64,000 nucleotides of DNA, from the NCBI GenBank assembly GCA_013396525.1, contig VWYX01000347.1:730883-794882 (forward strand), read 5' to 3'. The stretch comes from Chaetorhynchus papuensis (taxonomy: Eukaryota > Chordata > Aves > Passeriformes > Rhipiduridae). A program made the translations under genes and the position numbers. The notes under the pieces were generated by a model, which saw nothing but the letters and a program-made list of their open reading frames with translations, did not search any database and was not told the origin of the DNA. This document shows positions 37,291 to 50,560 of the stretch, one piece after another. Every line of letters starts with the position of its first letter. Position 1 is the first letter of the stretch.

Positions 37291-37907
37291 CTTTTGGAGA
37301 AAGGCAAGATGAATCTCACCCTCAGTGCTTTCTTTTTCTGTCCTTAGCCTAGGATGGTAAGAGAGGGGTTCTGTGCCTGGCAGTCAGGTGTGGAAGAATC
37401 CTTGTCCGAGCAGCAGAGAGATCGAGGGGTGGAAGTCTTGTCCCTACCCCACAGCAGCCTTCTTTACCACTGATGGAGACGTGTTTGGAAAATGTGGGAG
37501 GTCCGTGTACATTCCCACGTGCTAAAAGCAGAAAAGGTTTTATCCAGGATCCCCAAACAACAAAATTTGTCAACAAAATTTTCTAGGATAGTCCACCTGT
37601 GGAGGACACAGATTAAAACATCGGTCCCCAGAATATTAAATGAGGAACAGCTTCTCCCCTCACATCCTCTCTGGCACTGAGCTCATGTTTTAAAGAGTGT
37701 CAAGGAGCATGACCCCTATAAAAGTTGTGATTCCTCACAATGCTCTCCTGATGGGAACAAAGTTCTGTGATCATTTTTAGTAGATTCTGTGCCACTTATC
37801 ATAAAACTACAGCAGCTGTTTTCTGATAAGGAACTCCTCCTCTCCATTTTATGACCAATTGGTCCTTCATGACTGTTTTCCTTAAAAACGTTTTTCTCCT
37901 AGGCAGG

Positions 37908-38070
37908 TCAGCCAGGATGGTTATGCAACCTCCATCCTGGGAAAAATTCAGTGCTTAACTGTGACTGAGCAACCTGATATGACTTGAGACTTGCTTCTAA
38001 ATTCAAAGCCAGCTATGCCCTGAGTGGGAGCTGGAACCAGGTGACCTCCAGAAATCCTTTCATTCATTGT
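37908..38070 (+). mobile_element. old CR1 LINE 3' end fragment
   Basis: The order of words matches a diverged CR1 tail on the plus strand: GATGGTTATGCAACCTCCAT, CCTGGG, CTGAGCAACCTGATATGACT, GGAACCAGGTGACCTCCAG and AAATCCTTTC. In a younger copy these correspond to the GGAGACTTTC, CTGAGCAACCTG, GGACTAGATGACCTCCAG and GTCCCTTCC segments. Many substitutions and small indels suggest an old insertion. No terminal 8-mer survives. Confidence 0.7.
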
Positions 38071-38569
38071 TGTTTTGGAGTTATATGTTTCTGTCCTTGA
38101 TAATTGTTGGTTAACTATCCAACTCAGCCCCCATTTTAATTTATCAATTAAAAAGAGATGAGAGCTGTTGATGTTTGAAATCAGTCAAGAATCAAATAAC
38201 ATTAAGGCCACCTCTGCTTGACTCTAATACACATAAACCTTAACTCATACACAACTGCTATGACTGTTTCAGGAAGGAGCATATAATTTCTTCTTTCTCC
38301 CAATCCCAGCCATTTATGCATTCAGCTGATCCCTGTGGTTACTCAGAGTTGCATACAGTTTCTGCCAGTGAGTTATTTCAGAATCTCTCAGTCATACGGA
38401 GAAATTCCCTTTATTCTTTATTTCAAACGTATCAAAACAATTCTGATTTTACTCCCTCACAAACCAAAGCATTCTCAGTACCTTAAACTCTTGCAGAATT
38501 AAGTCCATCATTTGACATTAAAATGCATTATTGGAATTTTTGCTGAGTTCTAGCTTAATTTTTTAGAGG

Positions 38570-38668
38570 TTTTTTTTGTTTTGTTTTGGGGTTTTTTGTT
38601 GTTTTGGGGTTTTTGTTTGATTTGTTTCGGTTTGGTTTGGTTTTGGTTTTTTTGCTTTTTGTTTTTTG
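38570..38668. repeat. T/G-rich low-complexity tract
   Basis: This is about 100 bases of TTTTG, GGGGTTTT and GGTTTGG-type units. It is the longest tract of this class in the window. Confidence 0.88.
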
Positions 38669-39396
38669 TCCTGGACATGTAAAGTGAAGGAAAGCTAAAA
38701 TAAATTTTAGTTATCACAGAGGCAGAGCAATTGACTTTCAGGGACTGCCAATCAATGACAATTTTAAATCTGCTTAGTACCTCCAGTCCTTCAGGTGTTT
38801 AGGGATTCTGATTTTTTCGAGGTCAGGGATTAGAAGTATTAATAGGCTTTAAACAACTTTTTATTTCATATGAAATTGTCACTAAATTGAAACAATGTGA
38901 AAGTCTCAAAGTAAAAAAGAAAAACAAACGATTTTCCATCTTGCAAATTCGGTGTGCAGTCAAAAAGGAACTGAATTTAATCCAAGAAAGGAGAGATCTG
39001 TTTTACTTTGAACACTGATTAAACTCCCATTTAAAATATCAAGTATTTTACTCTTGGTCATTAAATAATGACAAAGAAATGCTACCTTTTTGTGATTGCA
39101 ATTTGGAGGTCACCAGTGCAAAGCGATGACTCCAGAGGCAAAATCATTTGTAAGCAAGTTCTGAAAGGGATTTATCCAAAGAAATATGTATTTTCCCTCT
39201 CCAGAACTCGTGAGATGCTATTGAGTTTCACTAGTGTGGGACAGAATAACTGAGAAAATGAGACTGAAAATTAGGAGTTCTATAAAAGGACCAAATTAGA
39301 TATCCATTAAGCCACAATTCAAAGAAAAATATGATAGCCGAGACTAAAATTCCATCTTCCTTCCACAGCAGAACTCAGAAATAAAAAGTAACAGAA

Positions 39397-39460
39397 CAAA
39401 AAAAAACCCCAAACCAAACCAAACCAAACCAATGCAAAACAAACCAAAAGAAAACAAAAA
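39397..39460. repeat. A/C-rich tract with (CCAAA)n core
   Basis: This tract contains several consecutive CCAAA units followed by CAAAAC/CCAAAAG units. It is complementary in type to the tract at 38570-38668, about 800 bases away in the opposite orientation. Confidence 0.88.
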
Positions 39461-41169
39461 GCAGGATTTCCTAGCATTTTTATTTATATTGATTTTTGCC
39501 TATGAAGTATCTAACTAAGCTAAGGAAAGTCAAAAGCACAGAAAATACACCACTGGTAGAGTGAGGAGGACTTAAGGAAGAGAGTTATTCTGATAATTGT
39601 ATGTTGCATGGGACCACAACTAGATAGAAATAAAACTCTTTTAATGGGGATACCAGAATGACAGGAATGTAAATCATATATCTTTTCTGTTCTCTTAATC
39701 ACTGATAATGATTTCATAATTTCCAGCTCATTGTAAACCTAAGCGAATGTTAAATAATATTTATGAGGGGAAAAAGTATGATTTTGTATTCACAAATATT
39801 TTAATCAGCCACTATAAAAGATCCTATCTCCAAAGGTGTAAATGTGCTATCCAAAGTACCCGTTTGTCCCTTGGAAATATTAAGAGACATTCCTGAAAGC
39901 TAGAACAATGTGTTTAATATTATTCAAAAGAAGAAAGAAGAATGATTTTGTTACTATGAAAGAAGACATTGATATTTGAAAATTCTGATAAATTCCATAC
40001 AGGAACCTGAGAAGATTTTTTTATTATCTTGCAATTTTTGGCAAAGTTAACATGAAGAATTATACTCTCTTCTGTCCCTCCACTTCTTCTTCTCACTTTA
40101 TGTTTCCTTTCTATTTTTTTTTAACGTCTTCCCCTTTCCCCTGGTTGTGAGGTCCTTGTGAACTGTATCGTTTATATAGAGGAAGTTTAGAAATATTTCC
40201 AATTCTGTGGAAGCCAGCATGGCAAAAAAGCATAATCTCCGTGCCACTTGATGCTCCATTTAACAGTACCAAATGGATTAAAATAGCATTAAAGACCATG
40301 TTAAAGATTTATGAATTGACTGACAGGTCATGCAAAAAGCTCTTAAATGAAGAAATCAAAAAACCTCCATTCCCACTTCACATTTTCAGTTGAGCTTTGT
40401 GGATCTGATGTCTTTTTCTTCCTTTGGTGATCTGGCCGAATAAGATTGATAACCAGTAGAAGCTGTCTGTAACAAAGGTAAATTGGAAATAATTGAGAGG
40501 ATATGAGAGGCATATAAGATGTGGCTTCATACAGAGATGGATGCTGTCCTGGGAAGCAATTACTCTGGGAAGGATTTAAGGGCTGTGAGGGTAGGCAGTA
40601 ACTAACACGAGTCCCCAGTGGAATAAGGCTGCACAAAGGGCCAGAGACGGATGGGAATACAAACCAAGTAATGAGAGGGATGGAGGAATAATTTTACCTC
40701 AGTCTGTGGCATCAGTAAGACAGATGATGTAACACTACCCATCGCTTTTGATCCCCATAAATAGTGACTATTGAGTAACAGCCATAACAACAATTCAGGG
40801 CCTGGGGAAAAAAGCCTGTTTGGTGAGAGACTGAAAGGCCTCAATCTGTATAATTTCTAACAAAAAATAATGTACCATTACTCTATAAGTGTCTGCACAC
40901 ATAAACACACACAGAAAAAAAATTGATGGATATTAATGAGCTTTTTAACCTACATAACAAACATAATTTGTAAATTAAATACTAAAATAAATGAGTGCTA
41001 GTAACTAACAAGTGAAAGGAGCCTTCACCCTTCAATAGTTTCATAATCAGACAGGACCTTTCTGAAATGTATGATTTAATAAAACATATTCTATTGGATT
41101 TCAGATAAAGATGATTTTCAATGGCCTAAGCATTCAAGAATAAGAGAAAAATAGTCCAGGTCACCTCTT

Positions 41170-41195
41170 GTTCTTTTCTGTTCTTTTCTGTTCTT
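41170..41195. repeat. short tandem repeat, 2.6 x 10 bp
   Basis: The unit GTTCTTTTCT occurs twice in full, followed by a partial GTTCTT. Confidence 0.85.
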
Positions 41196-42894
41196 AACCA
41201 CTATGAAGCTGAATACCTTTACACATTCAGAACATTTTAACACTTGCCATAGACTTTGCTAGAAAATGCCTGCCTTAAAAGAAATAAAAAGGTAAAACAT
41301 GCACCATATTTAACTGAGTAGTGTGAGGTAGTGTGAGACTCACAATGACAGACCTAACAGGTATTTCTGGGAAAAAGTAGATATCACTGAAAAATATGTG
41401 TTAATAACCATGAAAGAACCTTCAGCATCGAGGCACGTGATCCACTGAGGAGGCAGTTTCCTCCCCAGAGCTCCCTGAGGCCACTGGAGGCTGGGATTGC
41501 ATGGGCTCCATGCCACCTTTAGCCAGCATTAGGGAAGCAGGATCCCTAGGATTTGTTCCTCTCCCTGGCACCTACCTGGCACCAGCACTCACACAGCATA
41601 GAAGAAAAACACGTCACCAAGAGTTTAATGTGACATTTGTTTCGATTTCGTACGTGTTGAAAGTCAAGTCCAAGGAACCTGCAGACACCAACCTTATCCA
41701 TCCTGGAACTTAAACGTCTCTTTGACCCATTATTTAGAAAAAAATTCCATTTTTTCCCCGTAATTCTTTTGGCTCTTTTCACAGGAGCTCAAAACCCTCT
41801 CTGGTCTTACGTGCTGAGATACAACCTGTTGTTTCCTCAGTACAGAGGCCTGACACAATGACTCCTAGCTGAGCCAAGCTACGAACCTGGTTCATGAACA
41901 ACATTGATTTAAGAAAAATAACAACTTTTTTTTTTTTTTATCCTGCACGTTTTAAGTGATACCCCATGATCTTGTTCTTGCTACAGTGGAGAGCTTCAAG
42001 GGTCTTCCTGGGTCAGTCTTTCTGCTGAAATTACCTATGAAGGAATGATTGCCTCACAAGCAGAAAAAAAAAAGCAAATTAGCTGATACCTGCTGTAAGG
42101 CTTAATTTAAAAGTCATGGCCCAGTGATTCTATTATTTTCTCAACAAAATCAGCTGGAAGCAATGTAGCTAAGATGTTCACTGTGGAAACATTGTGGAGT
42201 TCCAGTCCTTGAAATAGAGAAAAATATCATGAAAGGAGGTGTAGTGTTACCTAAAGCCCAGAATCAAGGCATATACAAACCATGCAGAAGAAAGAAAAAC
42301 ATGACTGACTATGTTCTTTAAAAAGAAAATTTTTTCTGTCCATTGTCTCAGTATCTTTTTCAGCAGTGATTTAGGATTTAGACTTTTGCATGCATATTCC
42401 ACCTTTTCCTGAATTAGCATTAGTGTTGTGCTTCACAATTAACACAATTAACAAGGAGAGGTGCCATGGGCATAAGAACCTATAAAATCATCACCTTCCT
42501 GTAGCTGTGACAAATGGTGGCCCAACCAGGACCATCCCTTCCAGAAGTAACAAGAGGAAAATTGTCACTCTGCATCTCAGTGAATTATATCCCAGACAAG
42601 GTTGATTGAAAAACAATTCCTATTTCCTTTATTTTTTCTTTCTTCAATCTTAAGTGATATTTTTTATTTAGATAATTTAATTGATCTGAAACTCTCACTG
42701 AGTCATAACAGGAGTCATGTAAGCAGATCCCATTCCCTGGTGCTCTTGCCTGTCCCCTTGCCATCATCTTCTCAATTAAACAAATAAAACTGCTTTTTCA
42801 GCCACAAAATAAGAAACAGACCTGGATTAAAAAAATAATCTCTCGTAAATTTAGAAAATTATTGCCTCTCAGTTATTCTCTTCTTTGGCAGGGA

Positions 42895-43060
42895 AGAGAA
42901 GTGTCACTGATAAAAGATCTGTAATACAATGAGAATAAGGGTGGTTAAATGCATTTGTATTGTTGCAGCCTTTTTAATATTGATTACGCTTAAACTTGAT
43001 TCCTACTGAACTGATGTCAGTGATTTCAGAAATATAGGAAGGAGGGGTTGTAGGGCAGGC
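42895..43060. promoter_or_regulatory. candidate conserved noncoding element (unproven)
   Basis: This is a repeat-free block with TTTTTAATATTGATTACGC and GGTTAAATGCATTTG, combining a TAAT core, a TGATT core and an ATGCAT motif within about 60 bases. It is suggestive of enhancer content only, and no alignment is available. Confidence 0.18.
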
Positions 43061-46000
43061 AGGAAAAAGAAGTAGAGGTGTCCAAAGCCGATTTTTTGTC
43101 ATTTTATCAGTGACAAGATTAGAGCTTAAAGTAAAGGTTTTGATCCTGGTGTAATATGCAATAAAAATTACCTTAAAGGTAATTCTCTCCTGAAGTCATG
43201 GATACGGACAAAGAAATATACCCAAATTACATTCCTTTAAAATAACACAACATTCACTTCATATTTTGTTGTTAATTAATAAACTACATAAATAAAAAGT
43301 CTTGGTTGAGTTCTGATAACCAGAGACTAATGACTAAATTAGGTTTCAGCATATCAGTCCATGATGAAATGTCTTAGAAAAGTAAACACTGTTTTAATTA
43401 ATCCAGGCAGCATTTTTTCCAGTTTCTGGTTGCAACTGGAGTACGTATGCATGTGGATGTGGGTATCTGTGTGTATGAGAAGGAAAAGGGGAAATAGAGT
43501 CACTTTACACTATCCTGTGAGCTGTGAAATATCTCCTGCTGAGGGTCAGTGCCTATAGCAGACCTTCAAGAGCTCAATATGCCAAAATGACCCTGACCGA
43601 ACAAAGAAAGCACAGGTCTTATCTTATCAGCCACCCATTCATTTTTCAACTGCCACTTCCTACCTTCAATTGATTAAAAAAAACCCAAAACTTCATTTTT
43701 ATCTTAAATATGCTGTTAATTTACCTTGCTTAGAGCAAGCAGGAACTGAAAAACCCTGATGGTCGCATCAGTAACCCCATGGTTCAGCTGATTGTCAAAG
43801 AAAAAAAAAACACAATGCATTTCCTTCATATGAACAGTCAAAATAATGAAAGCCAGTTGTGAAGACTGACAGATAAAAAAAATAAATTGTGGAAGTAATA
43901 AAATTGTCACAAGGGAGAGACAAGAAGGAAGATTTAATGAGACAGAAAGGACAAGTAAGTAAATTATTTATTTGAAGTCTCCATTCAGACATGACATGCT
44001 TCACTATCTTTCATTAAGCTCATGCATAGGTCTGACCTGCTGCACTGGGTGTAGTCACTGTTCTGTCTTCTTCCCTAAATGCATGACATTTATTGCAGAC
44101 TAATCATGAGCAGTTATTTTACTGATAATTTATTGTCTTCATAGTGTTGGACAATACTGATAGACTCAGCCTATACTCAACAGATAATTGCCTAATGAAA
44201 AGCACTCCATAAAAATGATAAAGGGATTTTTTTTTTTCTACATAGACACCTGAGGCCTTCAAACAGCATGGTTCAGGTGGTGGGCACACAGTCAGAAGAT
44301 ATTATACTAGATTTCAATTATTTTCACTCAAATTATTTATTCTTTGGTAAAAATATATCCATCTGGATTTCATGGGTCAAATGCATGCCAGCAACTCCAC
44401 GGGCATAGGGAAGCATACAAATGGTTTATAGTTGGGTTACTGAGAAGTCATGGAATATATGTGTTCTTGGACTTTTTGGATGGCAAGATGGATAGAGATT
44501 GATACTTTAGTTGTAATTAAAGCAGTGTTCTTCAGGTTCTGTTTCCATTTAATTCGGTTCAGACACATGACGGGCAACCTTTCATTTGCAAAAGGCTGGA
44601 GTGATGACCTAAGCTTCAGTATGCTCTTTTACAGAAGAACTCATTCCCCATTTTAGATTCCCAAGCACTGGAATGTTTTTTTCCATCTAGCCTGCTGGGT
44701 TGTGAGAAAGAAAATGTGGCAAATTATTTTACAGGCAGGGAATAATTTAAATGAGCTATAACTTATTGCACAGTGAGTGTTCCCGTCACCTAGACTGAGG
44801 GGACAGGCCAGAGAGAAATTTGCTGCTTCATTTGATGATTGCCTGGCTCTTCTTTGTAGCTCTGGGAGCCACTCTGTGAGACAATTTGCCAGTGGTTTGA
44901 AGGATAGTTGGGAGTATGAAATCTACTGAGTAGACTGAAGCCTCATTTCAAACATCTCATGGAAAACCAAGTGGCCATTTTATTTCCGCAGTGCTTTTTC
45001 TCACAATGACTTTGCTTAGAACACCTTCATGAATTAAAGCAATTCTATGCAATTTCCTTAGCCTGGAAGCACCGTGAGCTGCCAACACAGAGTACACCAC
45101 AAATTTCACATAGCACGTTGCTGGTCTTTAGTGAACCAACTCTCAAATCAATTGCGTCTGCTGGCAAGGAAGCCTTAACACTCTAAATAATTTAAAGTGC
45201 AAACTGTGTGGCATGCAATTCCTTTCAGCAGCAGCAAGATTGATTTCACCTTGTGGTATCTCTGCCCTGCAGAAATGGCCTTTTTTAGTTAAGTTTTCAA
45301 AGTTATCACAATAAAGCAGTAAAGTCTGCAACGTGCAACACAAGTTACATCTGTTCTTCTCAGATCGCATAGGCAGTCATTAGTCAAAGTAAAAAATGAC
45401 TGAAAAGCCAGCATTGAACATTATTTTCCATTCCCTGTTATAGACCTGCAAGAGGAGTTTGTAGAAAATACCGTATTTTAAGCATTGATAAAGTTTAGCA
45501 CTTATTCAGGATGACATTCAGGAGGAAAAGTAGATTCTTTCAGAGTGCATGTAGAGTTTAGTCACAATACGTTCATTCCATGTAATTTTATTAATATGCT
45601 TGCCAAAATAACCCAAGCAAAGCTGATGTGCCAAACAGATCTGTATTGGTCAGCTACACAGATGTGCCTTTTGTGAATTTAAGGGGGGACTGTGAGCACC
45701 TTATCTGACCCCAGTAACCTCAGGATGGTTTTGCTTTCAATGGTTGTGAAAAATCCTCCATTCTCTTTCCCAGATCCATTTATCAGAGAAGATTTCAAGC
45801 TGAGAATGCCTTTGCCAGTGTTGTTTCCCTGTGGCTTCATTTGGCACACAGGTGTTAGGAAAGAAAAGTTCCACAGCCACTACTTATTTATTTAGAATAT
45901 TCTTTTAGATTAAAGTCAACTTTCTTTGGCTACTTTGACATAATACTGCACTAGCAGGGAATCTGCTCCCCACAACAGTCTAAACAGATTTGAGGGAAAA

Positions 46001-48555
46001 AATCCCATTCTTCTTTAACACAAATGAAAAATTGCTGCTTCTTCTTAAGCCTATAAAAATTGAACTACCTTTGCAGTAATAGAATATTCAATTGGTTTCA
46101 GCAAATAAAGTACAAATTTAAATTAAGAGAAAAAGAAGGAAAAAGAAAAGATTGGTTTACCTACTTAGCTTTAGGATTACAGTCAAGGGCACTCTAATAA
46201 AGTACACATTTCTCTGCTTTTGGAATAGCCTTCGAAAGCTGAATGGTGAATATGTTTTACAAACATGATCTGTGAGTTCAGGAAGAAAGAGGTTTTGTAC
46301 AATTGAATCTGTATGGCTTCCTATTCCATTACTGATATTGTGTATGCATAGAGGTTTTTTAAAATTAGGATTTTTTGCAAACCTTGCAGATGTAAAAAGA
46401 AGTCCTTGGACAAAGTCAGGCAGGAATTTTAGCAGAGAGAACCTTACCTGTGCTATGTACAGTGGTCTTAACTTCTAGACCAGCTCGCCTGCAGAATCAG
46501 GCAAGCTGATCAAATCTGAGTTATCGCATTGTAGTTGACCATTTTTCTACTTACTTCAACATTTGAATTAGGACCTTTTTCAGTAACTTAGGAGTAGTTC
46601 AAATGAATAAAAAACTGAGTGTTTCACAGAACACCCCCAAACCAAAAAGGTCATTCAGTCAGTTTTTCCAGGTGTTCTATGAATACATGGGAATTACTCA
46701 AAACTCAAAGTTCAAGTACAAGCCAATGCTTCCATCAAACCATGGATACCAAAGCTGTGCTGCAAGATTTCCAGCTCTACTCGCTGTGCTAGCTGAACTG
46801 TGTTGTCTGAAGATCCATGACCTCTGTTTATTCACCAGAACTACCCAGGCTTTCCCTTTATCATTCTGTATAAAGGGCCAAAACAAAACATTGTTAGACA
46901 ACAGCAAATATGACACTTCATGTATTTACAGTTTTAACCTTTGAATAGACAGACCACTTAGATCAATGCTTTGCTCTGCTGCCACAGCAAACCAGAGTGC
47001 AAGTTAGAATCCAGCTTCATATTCAAACATTATTCTTGTCACATGTGTCCTTGGGATTGCAGAAGGAAGAAATGTTCAAATTCACCTACAGCCTCATAAA
47101 ATTATTGCTACTGTCTTTTGGTTTCCTGGGAAAAGGGAGACAGCAAAACCATAAACTGGTCTGACAGAGTCAACTTCAAGAGATTAAAAACCTTTTCAAT
47201 TTCATTTTGGATCTTACTTAAATATATACTTACCAAGAAAAAAAGAGTGCCTTATTCCAAGTACTCAGTTGCTCTAAGGCAAAAGACATTATTTTTAGCC
47301 AGTTCTATAGAGATACAGTTATTTTGAGAGATTCAATTTGATAATTTAGGTGCAAATCTTGCTCTTCTTGCTTTTCTTGCTCTGTACCTAATTTTGCTGT
47401 GAAGAAAGTGATTTAGCTAAATAGAATTTTTTAAAAGGGTACTTAAATTATTCAGGTGATAAGAATAGCTTTTAATTGATTTTTTTTTTTTAACAATAAA
47501 GAGTTGCCAAAAAATCCTGTCGTGGACAAAAATTTTCATCCTGGTTTTCACTTATTCACTATCTTCTTAGACAGTTGAAATTACCCTCTTTCAATCATTT
47601 TTAGCATATATGTTTTCCAATATCCATGTAAAAGTTCTCTTCCTGAGAACCTCCATAAGCTTCTGTAATAAACTTTCACAACAGTAACACTGACAGGCTA
47701 ATTAAATGTTTTGTGCAATGGATTATTTTTTTCAATTTGAATTGTATTCTGTTTCAGTGTCATCGACCATTCTGACAGTGTATAAAGCAGCATTGGATTT
47801 ACCTTCATCTCATCCTCCTTTAAATCTATTTTCCTACAAAGCCTGACCTACCCACCAGTTGCATTAATTAGAAGGAACTGCATTTCAAAAATCATATAGA
47901 CTAAACTTGTTCACACTATGGATTTAGGAAGTCTTACTTGCAAACAGTCTTTTATTTTCTTGCATACTCATGATCAGTTTCATGGAGGTTTTAGCTCCTG
48001 TGACATCATCATAATCCATAGGAAGAAGATAGTGCATTGTGTCATCAATATTTACAAACAGAGGGTTTCTCAAAGTGCCAGTTTTCAGTGAAATCCTTCT
48101 GCTTGTTTGCTTTCAGTGTAAATAGTCCTGCAAACAGCATACTCGTATAACACACATGATAGAAGATAAGTCAGCAGATACTGTTCTCTTCATTCAATCA
48201 TTTGCTAATCAAATAAAAGTAATTCTACATTTCTTTTAAAAATTACTACTTAAGTACATGGTATGGTCATTACTGACAGCCTCCCTCACACATAACAATG
48301 CAGATCAAATGTCAGGAGCAGCAGTCAACAGGGGAAAGAAGATGCCTATTTGAAGAGGTAAGACCAAATCAAAATAAACTCTCATGTAAATTATTAATCA
48401 ATTGCTTTAGAGCTTTGGTGGCTTTACACTTACAGCCTATGCTTGTCTCACTGGGGATTCACAGAGGCTGTCAGAAGGCGGCCGTAAATGCAAACCGACC
48501 AAATACCTGTGGTCTGACCTCAGACAGATTAGTAAAATCAGGTTTCATAGGAATA

Positions 48556-48577
48556 AGTTCCCCTTTAAATGGGAACT
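48556..48577. other. near-perfect 22-bp palindrome
   Basis: AGTTCCC and GGGAACT (48556-48562 and 48571-48577) flank a TTTAAA centre. Only one pair in the 22 bases fails to match (48563 with 48570). It could be a dimeric protein-binding site or a chance palindrome. Confidence 0.8.
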
Positions 48578-50491
48578 GTCTATGTCTTTTAAGTCAATAA
48601 ACTCCCTCAGGCTAACACCACTTCTGCTGCTCAACCTTCAATTCTTGTCTTGAACTTCAGAGACCAGGGATGTGAATTACTGCACTGATGAATGATTATT
48701 CACCACAATGGTCTTTCCTAAAAAAACAAGTTGTCTCACTGGACTGGACATAAATATTAATAAAAGCCATCATTGCAGGAGTCAGTGGCAAGATCAGGGA
48801 ACTGAGAATTATCCACAACCTCTGTAGTAGAGCTTGCCTAAGGGGGAATGATACCACCTGGTCCTTGATGAATCTGTGTATCTACGATAAAGGTAGAAAG
48901 AGAATCTCAGAATTCAAAGAGGAATAATTTTAAAAGGTTATACAGTTCGCATTTGTGGGACAACCATTTACCACATCCTCCATCTTAAAAGTAAAACGGG
49001 GTTTTAAACAAACAGAAAACTCAAAAGTATCTGTTCAGTTTGTTGGAGTGGAAGAGGACTTCACTTTAAAGGCCAGGCTGAGTTTAAATTTAGCTCAACA
49101 AGACACACCTTGCACTGTGCCCAGATTGCAACAGAAGGAGCATAAGTGAGTGGCTCTCTGTTGCCTTTCATCTCCTCTCATCACAAGCTCACCTCTTCTT
49201 CTCTAGGCTCTGGATCCTGGGAAATGTTTGGAAGCTTCTCAAACTGTGATGCAAGTGAGAAATTCTCTCAACTGCACCAAATATCTCCTCCCCACTCCTC
49301 CTCAACAAAATCCTCATCAAAATCCTCAAGGCTATGCTGGATACTCTTACAGGTTTCCCCACAGGAAAAAAAAAACCAACAAGCTCCTCGGAAGGAGGTG
49401 CTACCGAATACTTAAAATCTGACTGATAAAATATTCTTCAGGGAAGTGAAAGGACCCAAGTTCAAATCATCACTGTCTTTTATGATCCAGATATTTAATC
49501 CAAACTTTGTAACCTGAATTAGTTCTGGGACTGAAACTTCCCTTCCCTACAGCTGGAGCTGCATGATGTGGTGTATAACTGAAACAAATCTGCATAATTT
49601 TTGAAAAATAAGTGAAATACCAGTTACCAAAAGGTTAAAAAATTTCCACCTGGAATCACAGAGATAGGATCATGACATATATTCAGGCTATTGTGTAATT
49701 CCTTTAACCCCACAAACTAGATATTTATTGGGGAAAAATTTGCACAAGTGTCTGTCAGCAGAGAGCCACAGTAAAAAAGTAAGTATTCTTTCGTGATGTA
49801 TTTTCCTCTGTTCACTGTTAAAAGTTTTCCATAGACACAATCAAAGGTTTTAGATTTTGGACCCACAGTTTGTCAACGTTTCATTTAGGAGAATTCTCTG
49901 TAATCACCTCTTGGGGACAACAGCAGCAAAACCAAGTGTTAGAAGGAAAATGGAAGAATGAGAGGTAAGACCTAATATTGAGAAGACAGGTTTGAACAGA
50001 TGAATTACTAGAGTTAATCTGATTTGAATTCTAAAGCTGAGACAAGTTTTAGAGACAGTGGGAAGAAAAAGGGCTTTAGAAGAAATTGTATTGAAAATCT
50101 AATGCTTTTTGGAAAAGTTTTGTACAGGTTTAAAGGAAGGAAAATGGGAGCAAAACAGTATCAAGGCATGAAAAAATAACATTTTTCTGAGGTGGTTTAG
50201 CAATACCTATTGTTTTCTCCTTTCAGCTGTCTTTCTGATTTCCTCTATGAAGGCAACTAACCTTTTTGATGAGTCTCTAATATCAGGAGTTAAAATTTAG
50301 TTCTACATTTCCACGCCCATAATAGGTAATATCACATTTGTTTCCTTCTCATTTTTTATTCTATTTTATGTGAAACAGTGGTCAGCTTAGTGTACCAGAA
50401 AAAGTTGCATTTCCATAATATTTTTGCAGATGCTAATGCCAGGTATAATGTAAGCCACAATGTAGATTCAATACATGTGTCTGGATCTATT

Positions 50492-50560
50492 ATCTATTCT
50501 TTGTTTACTTATGTATCTACTCTTTATTTACTTATGTATCTACTCTTTATTTACTTATAT
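50492..50560. repeat. tandem repeat, 3 x 23 bp
   Basis: Three contiguous 23-base units have the core ATCTACTCTTTATTTACTTA. Copy 1 differs from copy 2 at two positions (T for C, and G for A), and copies 2 and 3 differ near the end (GT against AT). The unit contains TATTTAC/TGTTTAC, which resembles a forkhead-type core. Confidence 0.95.

Larger units (their letters stand above)
32486..37905. other. gene-free AT-rich unique sequence
   Basis: No gene or transposon is recognised. It holds an A/C-rich tract (33198-33272), a T15 run (34622-34636), a three-unit 15-bp tandem repeat (35692-35739), and two conserved-looking blocks listed separately (33955-34215 and 36880-37290). Frames up to 86 codons have no domains. 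Confidence 0.65.

Noticed and set aside
41430..41600. GC-richer patch as a possible exon or retroelement
   Set aside because: The 70-codon frame has no domain, and the sequence matches no repeat I recognise.
46603..46944. 113-codon plus-strand frame beginning MNKKLSVSQN
   Set aside because: No recognisable family and no supporting splice or promoter signals. Frames of this length are expected by chance in 64 kb.
50492..50560. CRISPR-like array
   Set aside because: The three 23-bp units are directly adjacent with no spacers, in a bird-like genome. It is a minisatellite.
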